64,000 bases of DNA from Chionoecetes opilio (taxonomy: Eukaryota > Arthropoda > Malacostraca > Decapoda > Majidae), in the NCBI GenBank assembly GCA_016584305.1, contig JACEEZ010002683.1:22877-86876 (forward strand). Reading direction: 5' to 3'. This document shows positions 15,501-28,480 of this stretch, piece by piece. The notes beneath the pieces were generated by a model, which was given only the letters and a program-made list of their open reading frames with translations, ran no database searches and was not told the origin of the DNA. The position numbers were made by a program, and so were the translations under genes. The first letter of the stretch is position 1. Every line of letters starts with the position of its first letter.

Positions 15501-18500
15501 ATAACGCTTGCAATATTACCGTTATATCACAAAAATAAACCTCTTACTCCTCTAGTCTATTAGCTTAAGTAATGTAGCTACTTATAGGTGAAATTATTCT
15601 AAAAAAAGGATTGTATTCTTCATTTGTAGAACAGCTATATATCACGATAAATTGCTAATATCATTGAAAACATACATTTTATGGGTTTATAAGCAATATG
15701 ATAAGTAAAACTACTGTCATATATACAATAAAACGCCTACAGTTTACAAGAACTATGTGAAAAAACGCTTGCAATATACCGTTATATCACCATAAATAAC
15801 CTCTTAATCACGTTCTAATGTAATAGCTTAATGTATATAAGCTACTTATAGTGCAAATTATTCTAAAAAGAGGATTTTATACTTCAATTTGAGGAAAATA
15901 GCTATATATCAAGGATAACTAGCTAAAACATGAAAACACTACATTTTATGGGTTTATACCTATATAATAAGTTAAAACTAAGCCCTGTATATATACAATC
16001 ACGCTTACAGTTTAGAAGAAACTATGAAACGCTGGCAATATGGCGTTATATCACAATAAATAACCTCTTACTCTTCTATGTAAGTAGCTAATGTAATGTA
16101 AGCTATTAGAGGGCAAATTTTTCTAAAAAAAGGGAATTTTATACTCAGTTGTAGGAAAACAGCTATATATACCGATAAATAGTAATATCATTGAAAACAC
16201 TACATTTTATGGGTTTATAGCAAAAGATAAGTAAAAACTACTATGTATATATACAATAACGCTACAGTTTACAATAAACATAAAATTGGCTTGCAATATA
16301 CCGTTATATCACAATAAATAACCTCTCCTTTATTTAATGAGTTAATGTAATGTAAGCTACTTATAGTGAAATTAGTCTAAAAGAGGAGTTTATACTTCAA
16401 TTGTAGGAAAACAGCTATATATCACATGAAATAGCTAAATCATGAAAACATTATTTTAAAGGGATTTATACTAATTAGGAAAACCTATATATCAACGTCA
16501 GTTAAAGAAACATGAAAAACCTCTTAATGGGTATACGTATATCCAATAAATAACCTCTACTCTATCTATTTAATAGCTTAATGTAATGAAGTAACTATGA
16601 AAATACATTCTAAAAAGGATTTTATACATAAATTTCTTGAAAACTCTATAATACTATGAAATGTACTATCATTGAAACAATTATTTAATGGGTATAGCAA
16701 TATATAATAAAATTGGTGATAACACAATACGTACATTAAAGAAACATGAAAAAACGCTTGAATATACGTTAATCACAATAAATAACCTCTTACTCTCTAT
16801 TAATAGCTTGTAATTATAAATAAAGCTACAGTTTACAAGAAACTAGAAAAAGTGCAATATTACCTTTAAAAAGAAGAACTTTTACTTCAATTTTAGAAAA
16901 GTAATTAATCACTGGTAACAAAAATATTGAAAAAAGAAACTACATTTAGGGTTTATAGCATATAATAAGTAAAACACTAGCTAAATATCATAAAACACAG
17001 TTTGAAGAAATATGAAAACGTTGAAAATACGTATATTAAATAAATAACCTTACTCTTCATTAATAGCTTAAGAATGAAGCTACTATAGTAAAATTTCTAA
17101 AAATATGATTTATATTCAATTTACCAGACTCTATTTATCACCGATAAATGTAGACTACATTGAAAAGACACAATTTTGGGTTATAAGCAATATTATAAGT
17201 AAAACTATTGTAAAAATAATAATACAGTTTAAAAGAATACATGAAAACACTCATTTATGGGTTATAGCAATATAATAAGTAAAACTCTACTGTATATATA
17301 ATAACGCTACAGTAAGTAAGAACTATGAAAAACGCTAAAAGAATTTTACGTTATAATCCAATAAAATGCTTACTCTTACTATTAATACCTTAATGTAAGT
17401 AAGCTACATTATGGTGCAAAATTTTTCTAAAAATAGGATTTTATACTTCAATTTGTAGGAAAAAAGCAATATATCACCGATAAATAGCTAATATCATTGA
17501 AAACACTACATTTTATGGGTTTATAGCAATAGGATAAGTAAAACTACCTGTATATATACAATAACGCTACAGTTTACAAGAAACTATGAAAAACGCTTGC
17601 AATATACCGTTATATCACAATAAATAACCTCTTACTCTTCTATTTAATAGCTTAATGTAATGTAAGCTACTTCTAGGTGCAAATTATTCTAAAAAAAGGA
17701 TTTTATACTTCAATTTGTAGGAAAACAGCTATATATCACTGATAACTAGCTAAAATCATTGAAAACACTACATTTTATGGGTTTATAGCAATATAATAAG
17801 TAAAACTACTTGTATATATAAGATAACGCTACAGTTTAGAAGAAACTATGAAAAACGCTTGCAATATACCGTTATATCACAATAAATAACCTCTTACTCT
17901 TTTATTTAATAGCTTAATATAATGTAAGCTACTTATAGGTGCAAATTATTCTAAAAAGAGGATTTTATACTTCAATTTGTAGGAAAACAACTATATATCA
18001 CCGATAAATAGCTAATATCATTGAAAACACTACATTTTATGGGTTTATAGCAATAGATAAGTAAAACTACTTGTATATATACAATAAACGCTACAGTTAC
18101 AAGAAACTATGAAAAAACGCTTGCAATATACCGTTATATCACAATAAATAACCTCTTACTCTTTATTTAATAGCTTAATGTAATGTAAGCTACTTATAGG
18201 TGCAAATTATTCTAAAAAGGGATTTTATACTTCAATTTGTAAGGAAAACAGCTATATATCACTGATAACTAGCTAAAATCATTGAAAACAACTACATTTA
18301 TGGGTTTATAGCAATATAATAAGTAAACTACTTGTATATATACAATCACGCTACAGTTTAGAAGAAACTATGAAAAACGCTTGCAATATACCGTTATATC
18401 ACAATAAATAACCTCTTACTCTTCTATTTAATAGCTTAATGTAATGTAAGCTACTTATAGGTGCAAATTTTTCTAAAAAGAGGATTTTATACATCAATTT

Positions 18501-19077
18501 GAAGGAAAACAGCTATATATCACCGATAAATAGCTATATATCATTGAAAATCCTAAATTTTATGGGTTTATAGCAATAGGATAAGTAAAACTACTTGTAT
18601 ATATACAATAACGCTACAGTTTACAAGAAACTATGAAAAACGCTTGCAATATACCGTTATATCACAATAAATAACGTCTTACTCTTCTATTTAATAGCTT
18701 AATATAATGTAAGCTACTTATAGGTGCAAATTATTCTATAAAAAGGATTTTATACTTCAATTTGTAAAAAAACAGCTATATATCACTGATAACTAGCTAA
18801 AATCATTGAAAACACTACATTTTATGGGTTTATAGCAATATAATAAGTAAAACTACTTGTATATATACAATAACGCTAGAGTTTACAAGAAACTATGAAA
18901 AACGCTTGTAATATACCGTTATATCATAATAAATAACCTCTTACTCTTCTATTTAATAGCTTAATGTAATGTAAGCTACTTATAGGTGCAAATTATTCTA
19001 AAAAAAGGATTGTATACTTCAATTTGTAGGAAAACAGCTATATATCACCGATAACTAGCTAAAATCATTGAAAAGAA
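6501..19077 (+). repeat. A-type satellite array, uninterrupted by B blocks for ~12.6 kb
   Basis: Roughly 47 head-to-tail A monomers. Copies at 7,440-8,620, 9,880-11,150 and 17,430-19,077 are clean and share the 262 bp spacing. Copies at 6,501-7,400, 8,640-9,850 and 11,200-17,420 contain many short deletions and insertions, worst at 8,700-9,700 and 16,300-17,350. A poly-C run at ~13,558-13,568 is foreign to the monomer. There are two common monomer variants, one with ATCACTGATAACTAGCTAAAATC and one with ATCACCGATAAATAGCTAATATC, which differ at several linked sites. No gene seen. Confidence 0.93.
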
Positions 19078-19830
19078 CACATTTTGAGGGTATAAAGCAT
19101 TATCATAAGGTAAATTCCTTCTATTAATGATATAACACTACAATTAAAAAGATACTATGAAAAACACGTATAATATACAATTGTATCACAATATAGAGTC
19201 TCAAACTCCTATTATAAGCTTACAGTAATTTAAAATAGCAATTTCTCACGAAAACAACAATAATTCCACATTTTGAATTTTCTCTATCAAAAAAGGGCTG
19301 AATAATGTCAATTTTCGACATTTTTTAGCCCTTCAAAAATACATTAAAACATTTGAAAAAACGTTGTTTCTAAGATTAAAATTGATACGTAATTTTCATG
19401 ATAAATACACATTTTAAGCTCATAATATGTATAATATATTTTTGTAAAAGTGCTGAATAATGTTAAATTTCGACACATTTTAGGCTTTCAAAAATACATT
19501 AAAACACTTGAAAAAACGTTGTTTTTAAGATTAAAATTGATACCTAAATTTCATGAAAAATACATATTTTTAGCTCATAACATTGTAAAATATATTTGTG
19601 TAAAAGTGCTGAATAATGTCTAATTTCGACATTTTTTAGCCTTGCAAAAATACATTAAAATACTTGAAAAAACATTGTTTTTAAGATTAAAATTGATATC
19701 TAAATTTCATGAAAAATACATATTTTTAGCTATTAATTTTGTAAAATATAGTTGTAGCAAATATAAAAAGCTATTTAGCTACAGATATAAAGAAATATAC
19801 TTCAATTTGTAGAAAAAAAACCCTCTTCAC
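19078..19830 (+). repeat. Satellite B block (copy 2)
   Basis: Nearly identical in sequence and length to the block at ~5.0 kb, including the AACACATTTTGAGGG entry, the three GCTGAATAATGT subunits and the exit through a TTCACTGATAACTAGC junction. The flanking A monomers on both sides also match those around copy 1, indicating that a larger unit was copied. Confidence 0.9.
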
Positions 19831-22800
19831 TGATAACTAGCTAAAATCATTGAAAACACTACATTTTATGGGTTTATAGCAATATGATAAGTAAAACTAC
19901 TTGTATATATACAATAACGCTACAGTTTACAAGAAACTATGAAAAATGCTTGCAATATACCGTTATATCACAATAAATAACCTCTTACTCTTCTATTTAA
20001 TAGCTTAATGTAATGTAAGCTACTTATAGGTGCAAATTATTCTAAAAAGAGGATTTTATACTTCAAATTGTTGGAAAACAGCTATATATCACCGATAAAT
20101 AGCTAATATCATTGAAAACACTACATTTTATGGGTTTATAGCAATATGATAAGTAAAACTACTTGTATATATACAATAACGCTACAGTTTACAAGAAACT
20201 ATGAAAAACGCTTGCAATATACCGTTATATCACAATAAATAACCTCTTACTCTTCTATTTAATAGCTTAATGTAATGTAAGCTACTTATAGGTGCAAATT
20301 ATTCTAAAAAGAGGATTTTATATTTCAATTTGTAGGAAAACAGCTATATATCACTGATAACTAGCTAAAATCATTGAAAACCCTACATTTTATGGGTTTA
20401 TAGCAATATAATAAGTAAAACTACTTGTATATATACAATAACGGTACAGTTTAGAAGAAACTATGAAAAACGCTTGCAATATACCGTTATATCACAATAA
20501 ATAACCTCTTACTCTTCTATTTAATAGCTTAATGTAATGTAAGCTACTTATAGGTACAAATTATTCTAAAAAGAGGATTTTATACTTCAATTTGTTGGAA
20601 AACAGCTATATATCACCGATAAATAGCTAATATCATTGAAAACACTACATTTTATGGGTTTATTGCAATATAATAAGTAAAACTACTTGTATATATATAA
20701 TAACGCTACAGTTTAGAAGAAACTATGAAAAACGCTTGCAATATACCGTTATATCACAATAAATATCCTCTTACTCTTCTATTTAATACCTTAATGTAAT
20801 GTAAGCTACTTATAGGTGCAAATTAATCTAAAAAGATTATTTTATACTTCAATTTGTAGGAAAATAGCTATATATCACCGATAAATAGCTAATATCATTT
20901 AAAACACTACATTTTAAGGGTTTATAGCAATATGATAAGTAAAACTACTTTTATACAATAACGCTACAGTTTACAAGAAACTATGGAAAACGCTTGCAAT
21001 ATACCGTTATATCACAATAAATAACCTCTTACTCCTCTATTTATTAGCTTAATGTAATGTAAGCTACTTATAGGTGTAAATTATTCTAAAAAAAGGATTG
21101 TATTCTTCAATTTGTAGGAGAACAGCTATATATCACCGATAAATTGCTAATATCATTGAAAACACTACATTTTATGGGTTTATAGCAATATGATAAGTAA
21201 AACTACTTGTATATATACAATAACGCTACAGTTTACAAGAAACTATGAAAAACGCTTGCAATATACCGTTATATCACAATAAATAACCTCTTACTCTTCT
21301 ATTTAATAGCTTAATGTAATGTAATTTACTTATAGGTGCAAATTATTCTAAAAAGAGGATTTTATACTTCAATTTGTAGGAAAACAGCTATATATCACTG
21401 ATAACTAGCTAAAATCATTGAAAACACTACATTTTATGGGTTTATACCTATATAATAAGTAAAACTACTTGTATATATATAATAACGCTACAGTTTACAA
21501 GAAACTATGAAAAACGCTTGCAATATACCGTTATATCACAATAAATAACCTCTTACTCTTCCTCTATTTAATAAGCTTAATGTAATGTAAGCACTTCTAG
21601 GTGCAAATTATTCTCACAAAAAAAAGGATTTTATACTTCAATTTGTAGGAAAACAGTATATATCATGATCAACTAGCTAAAAATCATTGCAAACGACTAC
21701 AATTTTATGGGTTTATAGCAATATAAAATAAGTAAAATGACTACTGTATATATAAGATAACGCTTACAGTTTAGGAAGAAAAAACTATGAAAAACGCTTG
21801 CAATATACCGTTAATCACATAAATACATCTTACTCTTTTATTTATAGCTTTTAATATAATGTAAGGCTATTATAGGGTGCAAATTTTTCAAAAAAGAGGT
21901 TTTTATACTTAAATTTGAAAAACATATATATCACGATAATAGCTAAATCATTGAAACCTACATTTATGGTTTAAGCATATGATAGTAAAACTACTTGAAT
22001 AACAATACGCTACAGTTTAAGAAACTATGAAAACGCTTGCAATATACGTTATATCACAAAAAATACTTTACTCTTTATTATAGCTATGTAATAAGCTACT
22101 TTAGGTGCAAATATTTTAAAGGGATTTATACAATTTGAAGAAACAGTATATATCACGATAATAGCTAATTCTGAAACCTAATTTAGGTTTATAGCAATAG
22201 ATAAGTAAACTATTGTAATATACAATACGCTACAGTTCAAGAAACTATGAAAAACGCTTGCAATATACCGTTATATACAATAAATAACCTCTTACTCTTC
22301 TATTAATAGCTTATTAAGTAAGCTACTTATAGTGCAAATTTTCTAAAAAAGGATTTTATACTCAATTTGTAGGAAAACAGCTATATATCACGATAACTAG
22401 CTAAATCATTGAAAACTACATTTATGGGTTTATAGCAATATAATAAGTAAAACTACTTGTATATATACAATAACGCTAGAGTTTACAAGAACTATGAAAA
22501 CGCTTGTAATATACCGTTATATCATAATAAAAAACCTCTTACTCTTCTATTTAATAGCTTAATATAAGTAAGCTACTTATAGGTGCAAATTATTCTAAAA
22601 AAGGATTTTATACTTAAATTGTAAAAAAACAGCTATATATCACCGATAACTAGTTTAAAATCATTGAAAAACACTACATTTTATGGGTTTATAGCAATAT
22701 AATAAGTAAAACTACTTGTATATATCAATAACGCTAGAGTTTAAAAGAACTATGAAAAACGCTTGTAATATACCGTATATCATAATAAATAACCTCTTAC

Positions 22801-22924
22801 TCTTCTATTTAATAGCTTAATGTAAGTAAGCTACTTATGTGCAAATTATTCTAAAAAAAGGATTGTATACTTCAATTTGTAGAAACCCAGCTTTATCACC
22901 AAAACTAGCTAAAATCATTGAAAA
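19831..22924 (+). repeat. A-type satellite array
   Basis: About twelve A monomers. 19,831-21,540 is clean. 21,550-22,400 has progressive base loss (missing T and A in many landmarks), recovering toward 22,450. No gene seen. Confidence 0.92.
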
Positions 22925-23670
22925 GAACACATTTGAGGGTATAAAGCATTATCATAAGGTAAATTCCTTTATTAAAATGATATAACACTACAATTAAAAA
23001 GATACTATGAAAAACAGTATAATATACAACTTGTATCACAATATAGAGTCTCAAACTCCTATTATAAGCTTACAAGTAATTTTAAAATACAATTTCTCAC
23101 GAAAACAACAATAATTCCAATTTTGAATTTCCTCTATCAAAAAAAGGCTGAATAATGTCAATTTCGACTTTTTAGCCCTTCAAAAATACATTAAAACATT
23201 TGAAAAAACGTTGTTTCTAAGATAAAATTGATACGTAATTCATGATAAATACACATTTTAAGCTCATAATATGTAAAATATATTTTGTAAAAGTTCTGAG
23301 GGATAATGTTAAATGTCGACACATTTTAGCTTTCAAAAATACATTAAAACACTTGAAAAAACGTTGTTTTTAAGATTACAAATTGATACCCTAAATTTCA
23401 GAAAAATACATATTTTTAGCTCATAACAATTGTAAAATATATTTAGTAAAAGTGCTGAATAATGTCAATTTGACATTTTTTAGCCTTGCAAAAATACATT
23501 AAAATACTTGAAAAACATGTTTCTTAAGATTAAAATTGATACTTAATTTCATGAAAAATACATATTTTTAGCTATTAATTTGTAAAATATAGTTGTAGCA
23601 AATATAAAAAGTCAATTATGCTACAGATATAAAGAAATATACTTCATTTGTAGAAAAAAACCCTCTTCAC
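22925..23670 (+). repeat. Satellite B block (copy 3)
   Basis: Same order of landmarks as the other B blocks (GAACACATTTGAGGG entry, three subunits, exit through CCCTCTTCACGATAATAGC) with a number of single-base deletions and small insertions such as a GGG near 23,300. Confidence 0.88.
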
Positions 23671-26600
23671 GATAATAGCTAAAATCATTGAAAACACTAC
23701 ATTTTATGGGTTTATAGCAATAGATAATAAAATATTTTGTAATTTAAAAAATAACGACTTTTTCCCCAAAAAAAAAATATAAAAAAAGTTAAATTAAAAT
23801 TATACCAAATAAAACCCCCTTATTTTTATTTTACTTTGTAATTATATTTGGGGCAAATTAAAATTTAAAAAAAGGGTTTTATATTTCCCAATTTGTGGAA
23901 AAAACTTTCCCCGAAAAATAGCTAAATCATTGAAACACACTTTTTTATTTTTTTAAAGAATAGATAAGTAAAACTACTTGTATATATACAATAACGCTAC
24001 AGTTTACAAGAACTATAAAAAGTTTTTTTTCAATATACCGTTATATCACAATAAAAAACCCTTTTACTCTTCTATTTAATAGCTTAAAAATGTAATGTAA
24101 GCTACTTTGGTGCAAATTTTCAAAAAAGAGGATTTATTTTCAATTTTGGAAAACAGCTATATATCACTGATAATAGCTAAAATCATTGAAAACCCTACAT
24201 TTTATGGGTTTATAGCAATAAAATAAGAAAACTATTTTTAATATATCAAAAAGGGTACAGTTAAAAAAAACTTAAAAAACGCTGCAATATACCGTTATAC
24301 CATAAATAACCTCTTATCTTCTATTAATAGCTTAATGTAGTAAGCTTTATAGGTAAAAATTATTCAAAAAAGAGGATTTTTATTTCAATTTTTTTGGAAA
24401 AAAAGCATATATCCCCGAAAAATACTAAAAATCATTGAAAACCTACATTTTAGGGGTTTATTGCAATATAAAAAGAAAAACTACTTGTTAATAAATAACG
24501 TACAGTTTGAAAAAAACTATGAAAAACGCTTTGCAATATACCGTTATATCACAATAAATACCTCTTACTTTTCTATTTAATACCTTAATGTAATGAAAGC
24601 ATTTATGTCTTTAAATCTAAAAAGTTTTTTTTTATACTTCAATTTGTGGAAAAAGCTATTATCACCGAAAAATAGCTAATTTTTAAAAACCTCATTTTAG
24701 GGTTTATGAATATATAAGTAAAATACTTTTTATAAAAAACGCTACATTTTTAAAGAAACTATGAAAAACCTTGAAATATACCTTTATATCACAATAAAAA
24801 AACCTCTACCCCTCTATTTATTATTTAAATGAAAATGTAAGCTACTTATGGGTGAAATTTTCTAAAAAAAGGATTTTTTCTTCAATTTGTAGAAAAGCTT
24901 ATATCACCGTAAATTTGAAATATCATTAAAACACTACTTTTTTAGGGTTTATAGAAATATGATAAGTAAAACTACTTTTTATACAATAAGTACGTTTACA
25001 AAAAAACTAAAAAAAAACGCTTGCAATATACCTTTTTATATCACAAAAAATAACCTCTTATTTTCTTTTTATTTAATAAGCTTTAATGAAATTATTTAAA
25101 AAAGGGAAATTATTTTCTTTTAAAAAAGATTTAAAAAATTTAAAAATTTTGAAAAAACACTTTTATTTATCCTGAAAAAAGTAAATCTTTATTAACAAAC
25201 CCCTACATTAAAAGGGTTAAAAACCCTATATTAATAAAAAAATTTTACTTTCTTTTTAATATTAATAAGCACAAGGTTTTTAAAAAAAAGGGAAACTATT
25301 GAAAAACGCTAATACCATAACAAAAAATTTTAAAACCCTTTTTTATTTAAAAAAATTTAAAAAATACAAATAATTAAGCTACTTTAAAGCCTATAAAAAA
25401 GTTTGAATTATATTCAAATAAAAACCTTTTCCTTTTTAAGTTAATTAATGAAAAATAAAAATTTTTAAGGGGTTTTTTTTTTTTTTAAAGCATATTTTGA
25501 AAAAAAAAAAAAAAAAAAAAAAAGTAAAACACTTGTATATATACAAATAGTTACAGTTAGAGAAACTAAAAAAAACCCCTTGCATATACCGTTATCACAA
25601 AAATAACCCCCTACTCTCTTTTTAAATAGCTTAATTAATTAAGCTACTTATGGGTTTTAAAATTTTCAAAAAAAAGGGATTTTTTTTCAATTTGTAGGAA
25701 AAAAGCATATTCACCGAAAAATGCAAATATCTTTGAAAACACTACATTTTAGGGGGTTTATAGAATGAAAGTAAAATATGTATATAACAAAACGCTACAG
25801 TTTAAAAAAAACTATAAAAAAACGTTGCAATATCCCTTTATATCACAAAAAATAACCTTTTACTTTCTTTTTATAGTTTAATGTAATGTAAGCACTTTAG
25901 GGAAAATTATTCAAAAAAAAGGGTTTTTTATATTTTCAATTTTGGAAAACAGCTATATTCACTGAAAACTAGCAAAAATCTTTGAAAACACTACTTTTAG
26001 GGTTTTATAGATATATAAGTAAAAACTATTGTATTAAAAAATAACCTACAGTTTAAAAAAATATGAAAACGCTTGCAAAAAACCCGTTATATCACAATAA
26101 AAAACCTCTATTTTTTTTTATTTAATACTTAATTAATGTAACTATTTAAAGGGGAAAATTTTCTAAAAAAGGATTTTATTTTTCAATTTGTAGGAAAAAA
26201 ACTATATTCACCGAAAAATAGCTAATATCTTTAAAAAACACTACTTTTAGGGGTTTTATAGCAATATGATAAGAAAAACTACTTGTATATATACAAAAAC
26301 GTAATTTTTAAAAAAACTATAAAAAACGCTTGCATATACCGTTTATCACAAAAATAACCTTTTCTCTTCTATTTAATAGCTTAAGAAATGTAAGCTACTT
26401 CTAGGTGCAAATTATTCTAAAAAAAAGGATTTTATACTTCAATTTGTAGGAAAACAGCTATAATCACTGAAAACTAGCTAAAATCATTAAAAAACACTAC
26501 ATTTTATGGGTTTATAGCAATAAATAAGAAAAACTATTTTGTAAAAAGATAACCTACATTTTTTAAAAAGAAACTATAAAAAAAACGCTTGCAATTACCG

Positions 26601-27726
26601 TTATTCACATTTAAAAAACCTCTTTTTTTATTTAATAGCTTAATTAATTAAGTACTTATAGGTGCAAATTATTCAAAAAGAGGATTTTTACTTCAATTTG
26701 AAAGAAAACCTAATATCCCGATAATAGCTAAAAACTTGAAAACACTACTTTTTTAGGGTTTATACAATATGATAAGTAAAACTACTTGTATTATCAATAC
26801 GCTACGTTTAAAAAACATAAAAACGCTTGCAATATCCCGTTATTCCCCCAAAAAAATAACCTTTTCTCTTTATTTAATAGCTTAATTAATGAAACCCTAT
26901 TATGGGTGAAAATTTTTTAAAAGGGATTTTAACTAATTTGAAGGGAAAACAGCTATATATCCCCGAAAAATAGCTAATTCATAAAACCCCAAAAATTTTG
27001 GGGGTTTATAGAAATAGGATAATTTAAAACTATTGTATTATACAATACGCTACGTTTAAAAAAACAAAAAAAACGCTTGCAATTCCGTTATACCCAAAAT
27101 AAATAACTCTTCCCTTTTCTTTTAATGCTTAAAAATTTTTTGAAACTCTTATAGGTGAAAATTTTTTAAAAAGGATTTTATACTTAAATTTGAGGAAACA
27201 GCTAATATCACGATAATCAAAATCATTAAAAAAACCAAAAATTTTTGGGTTTATAGAAATAATAAGTAAAACTACTTGTATAAACAATAACGCTAATTTT
27301 ACAAAAATATAAAAAACCTTGAATATCCCTTTATATCAAATAAATAATTTTTTTACTTTCTATTTAATAGCAAAAATTAATGTGCTACTTATAGGTGAAA
27401 ATTATTTAAAAAAAAGGTTTTTATACTTCAATTGTAAAAACACTATATATCAGTAACTAGCTAAAATCATTGAAAACACTACATTTTAGGGTTATCATAA
27501 AATAAAAAAACATTGTATAATACAATACGCTAATTTTTACAAAACTATAAAAAACGCTTGTAAATACCGTTATATCATAATAAATAACCTCTTACTCTTC
27601 TATTTAATAGCTTAATGTAATGTAAGCTACTTATAGGTGCAAATTATTCTAAAAAAAGGATTGTATACTTCAATTTGTAGGAAAACAGCTATATATCACC
27701 GATAACTAGCTAAAATCATTGAAAAG
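23671..27726 (+). repeat. A-type satellite, severely corrupted consensus
   Basis: A landmarks (CTACATTTT, AACGCTACAG, AACGCTTGCAATAT, ATTTAATAGC, TTCAATTTGTAGG) are still recognisable at ~260 bp intervals. Between them, bases are replaced by runs of A, T or C. The worst segment is 25,060-25,530, which includes a ~15 base T run and a ~25 base A run at ~25,472-25,523. Quality degrades gradually into that core and improves again toward 27,550. This pattern fits a low-support consensus better than natural divergence. Confidence 0.85.
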
Positions 27727-28480
27727 AACACATTTTGAGGGTATAAAGCATTATCATAAGGTAAATTCCTTCTATTAATGATATAACACTACAATTAAAA
27801 AGATACTATGAAAAACACGTATAATATACAATTGTATCACAATATAGAGTCTCAAACTCCTATTATAAGCTTACAGTAATTTAAAATAGCAATTTCTCAC
27901 GAAAACAACAATAATTCCACATTTTGAATTTCTCTATCAAAAAAAGGGCTGAATAATGTCAATTTTCGACATTTTTTAGCCCTTCAAAAATACATTAAAA
28001 CATTTGAAAAAACGTTGTTTCTAAGATTAAAATTGATACGTAATTTTCATGATAAATACACATTTTAAGCTCATAATATGTATAATATATTTTTGTAAAA
28101 GTGCTGAATAATGTTAAATTTCGACACATTTTAGGCTTTCAAAAATACATTAAAACACTTGAAAAAACGTTGTTTTTAAGATTAAAATTGATACCTAAAT
28201 TTCAAGAAAAATACATATTTTTAGCTCATAACATTGTAAAATATATTTGTGTAAAAGTGCTGAATAATGTCTAATTTTGACATTTTTTAGCCTTGCAAAA
28301 ATACATTAAAATACTTGAAAAAACATTGTTTTTAAGATTAAAATTGATATCTAAATTTCATGAAAAATACATATTTTTAGCTATTAATTTTGTAAAATAT
28401 AGTTGTAGCAAATATAAAAAGCTATTTAGCTACAGATATAAAGAAATATACTTCAATTTGTAGAAAAAAAACCCTCTTCA
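27727..28480 (+). repeat. Satellite B block (copy 4)
   Basis: A clean copy, almost base-for-base like the blocks at 5.0 and 19.1 kb, with three GCTGAATAATGT-headed subunits. Confidence 0.9.
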
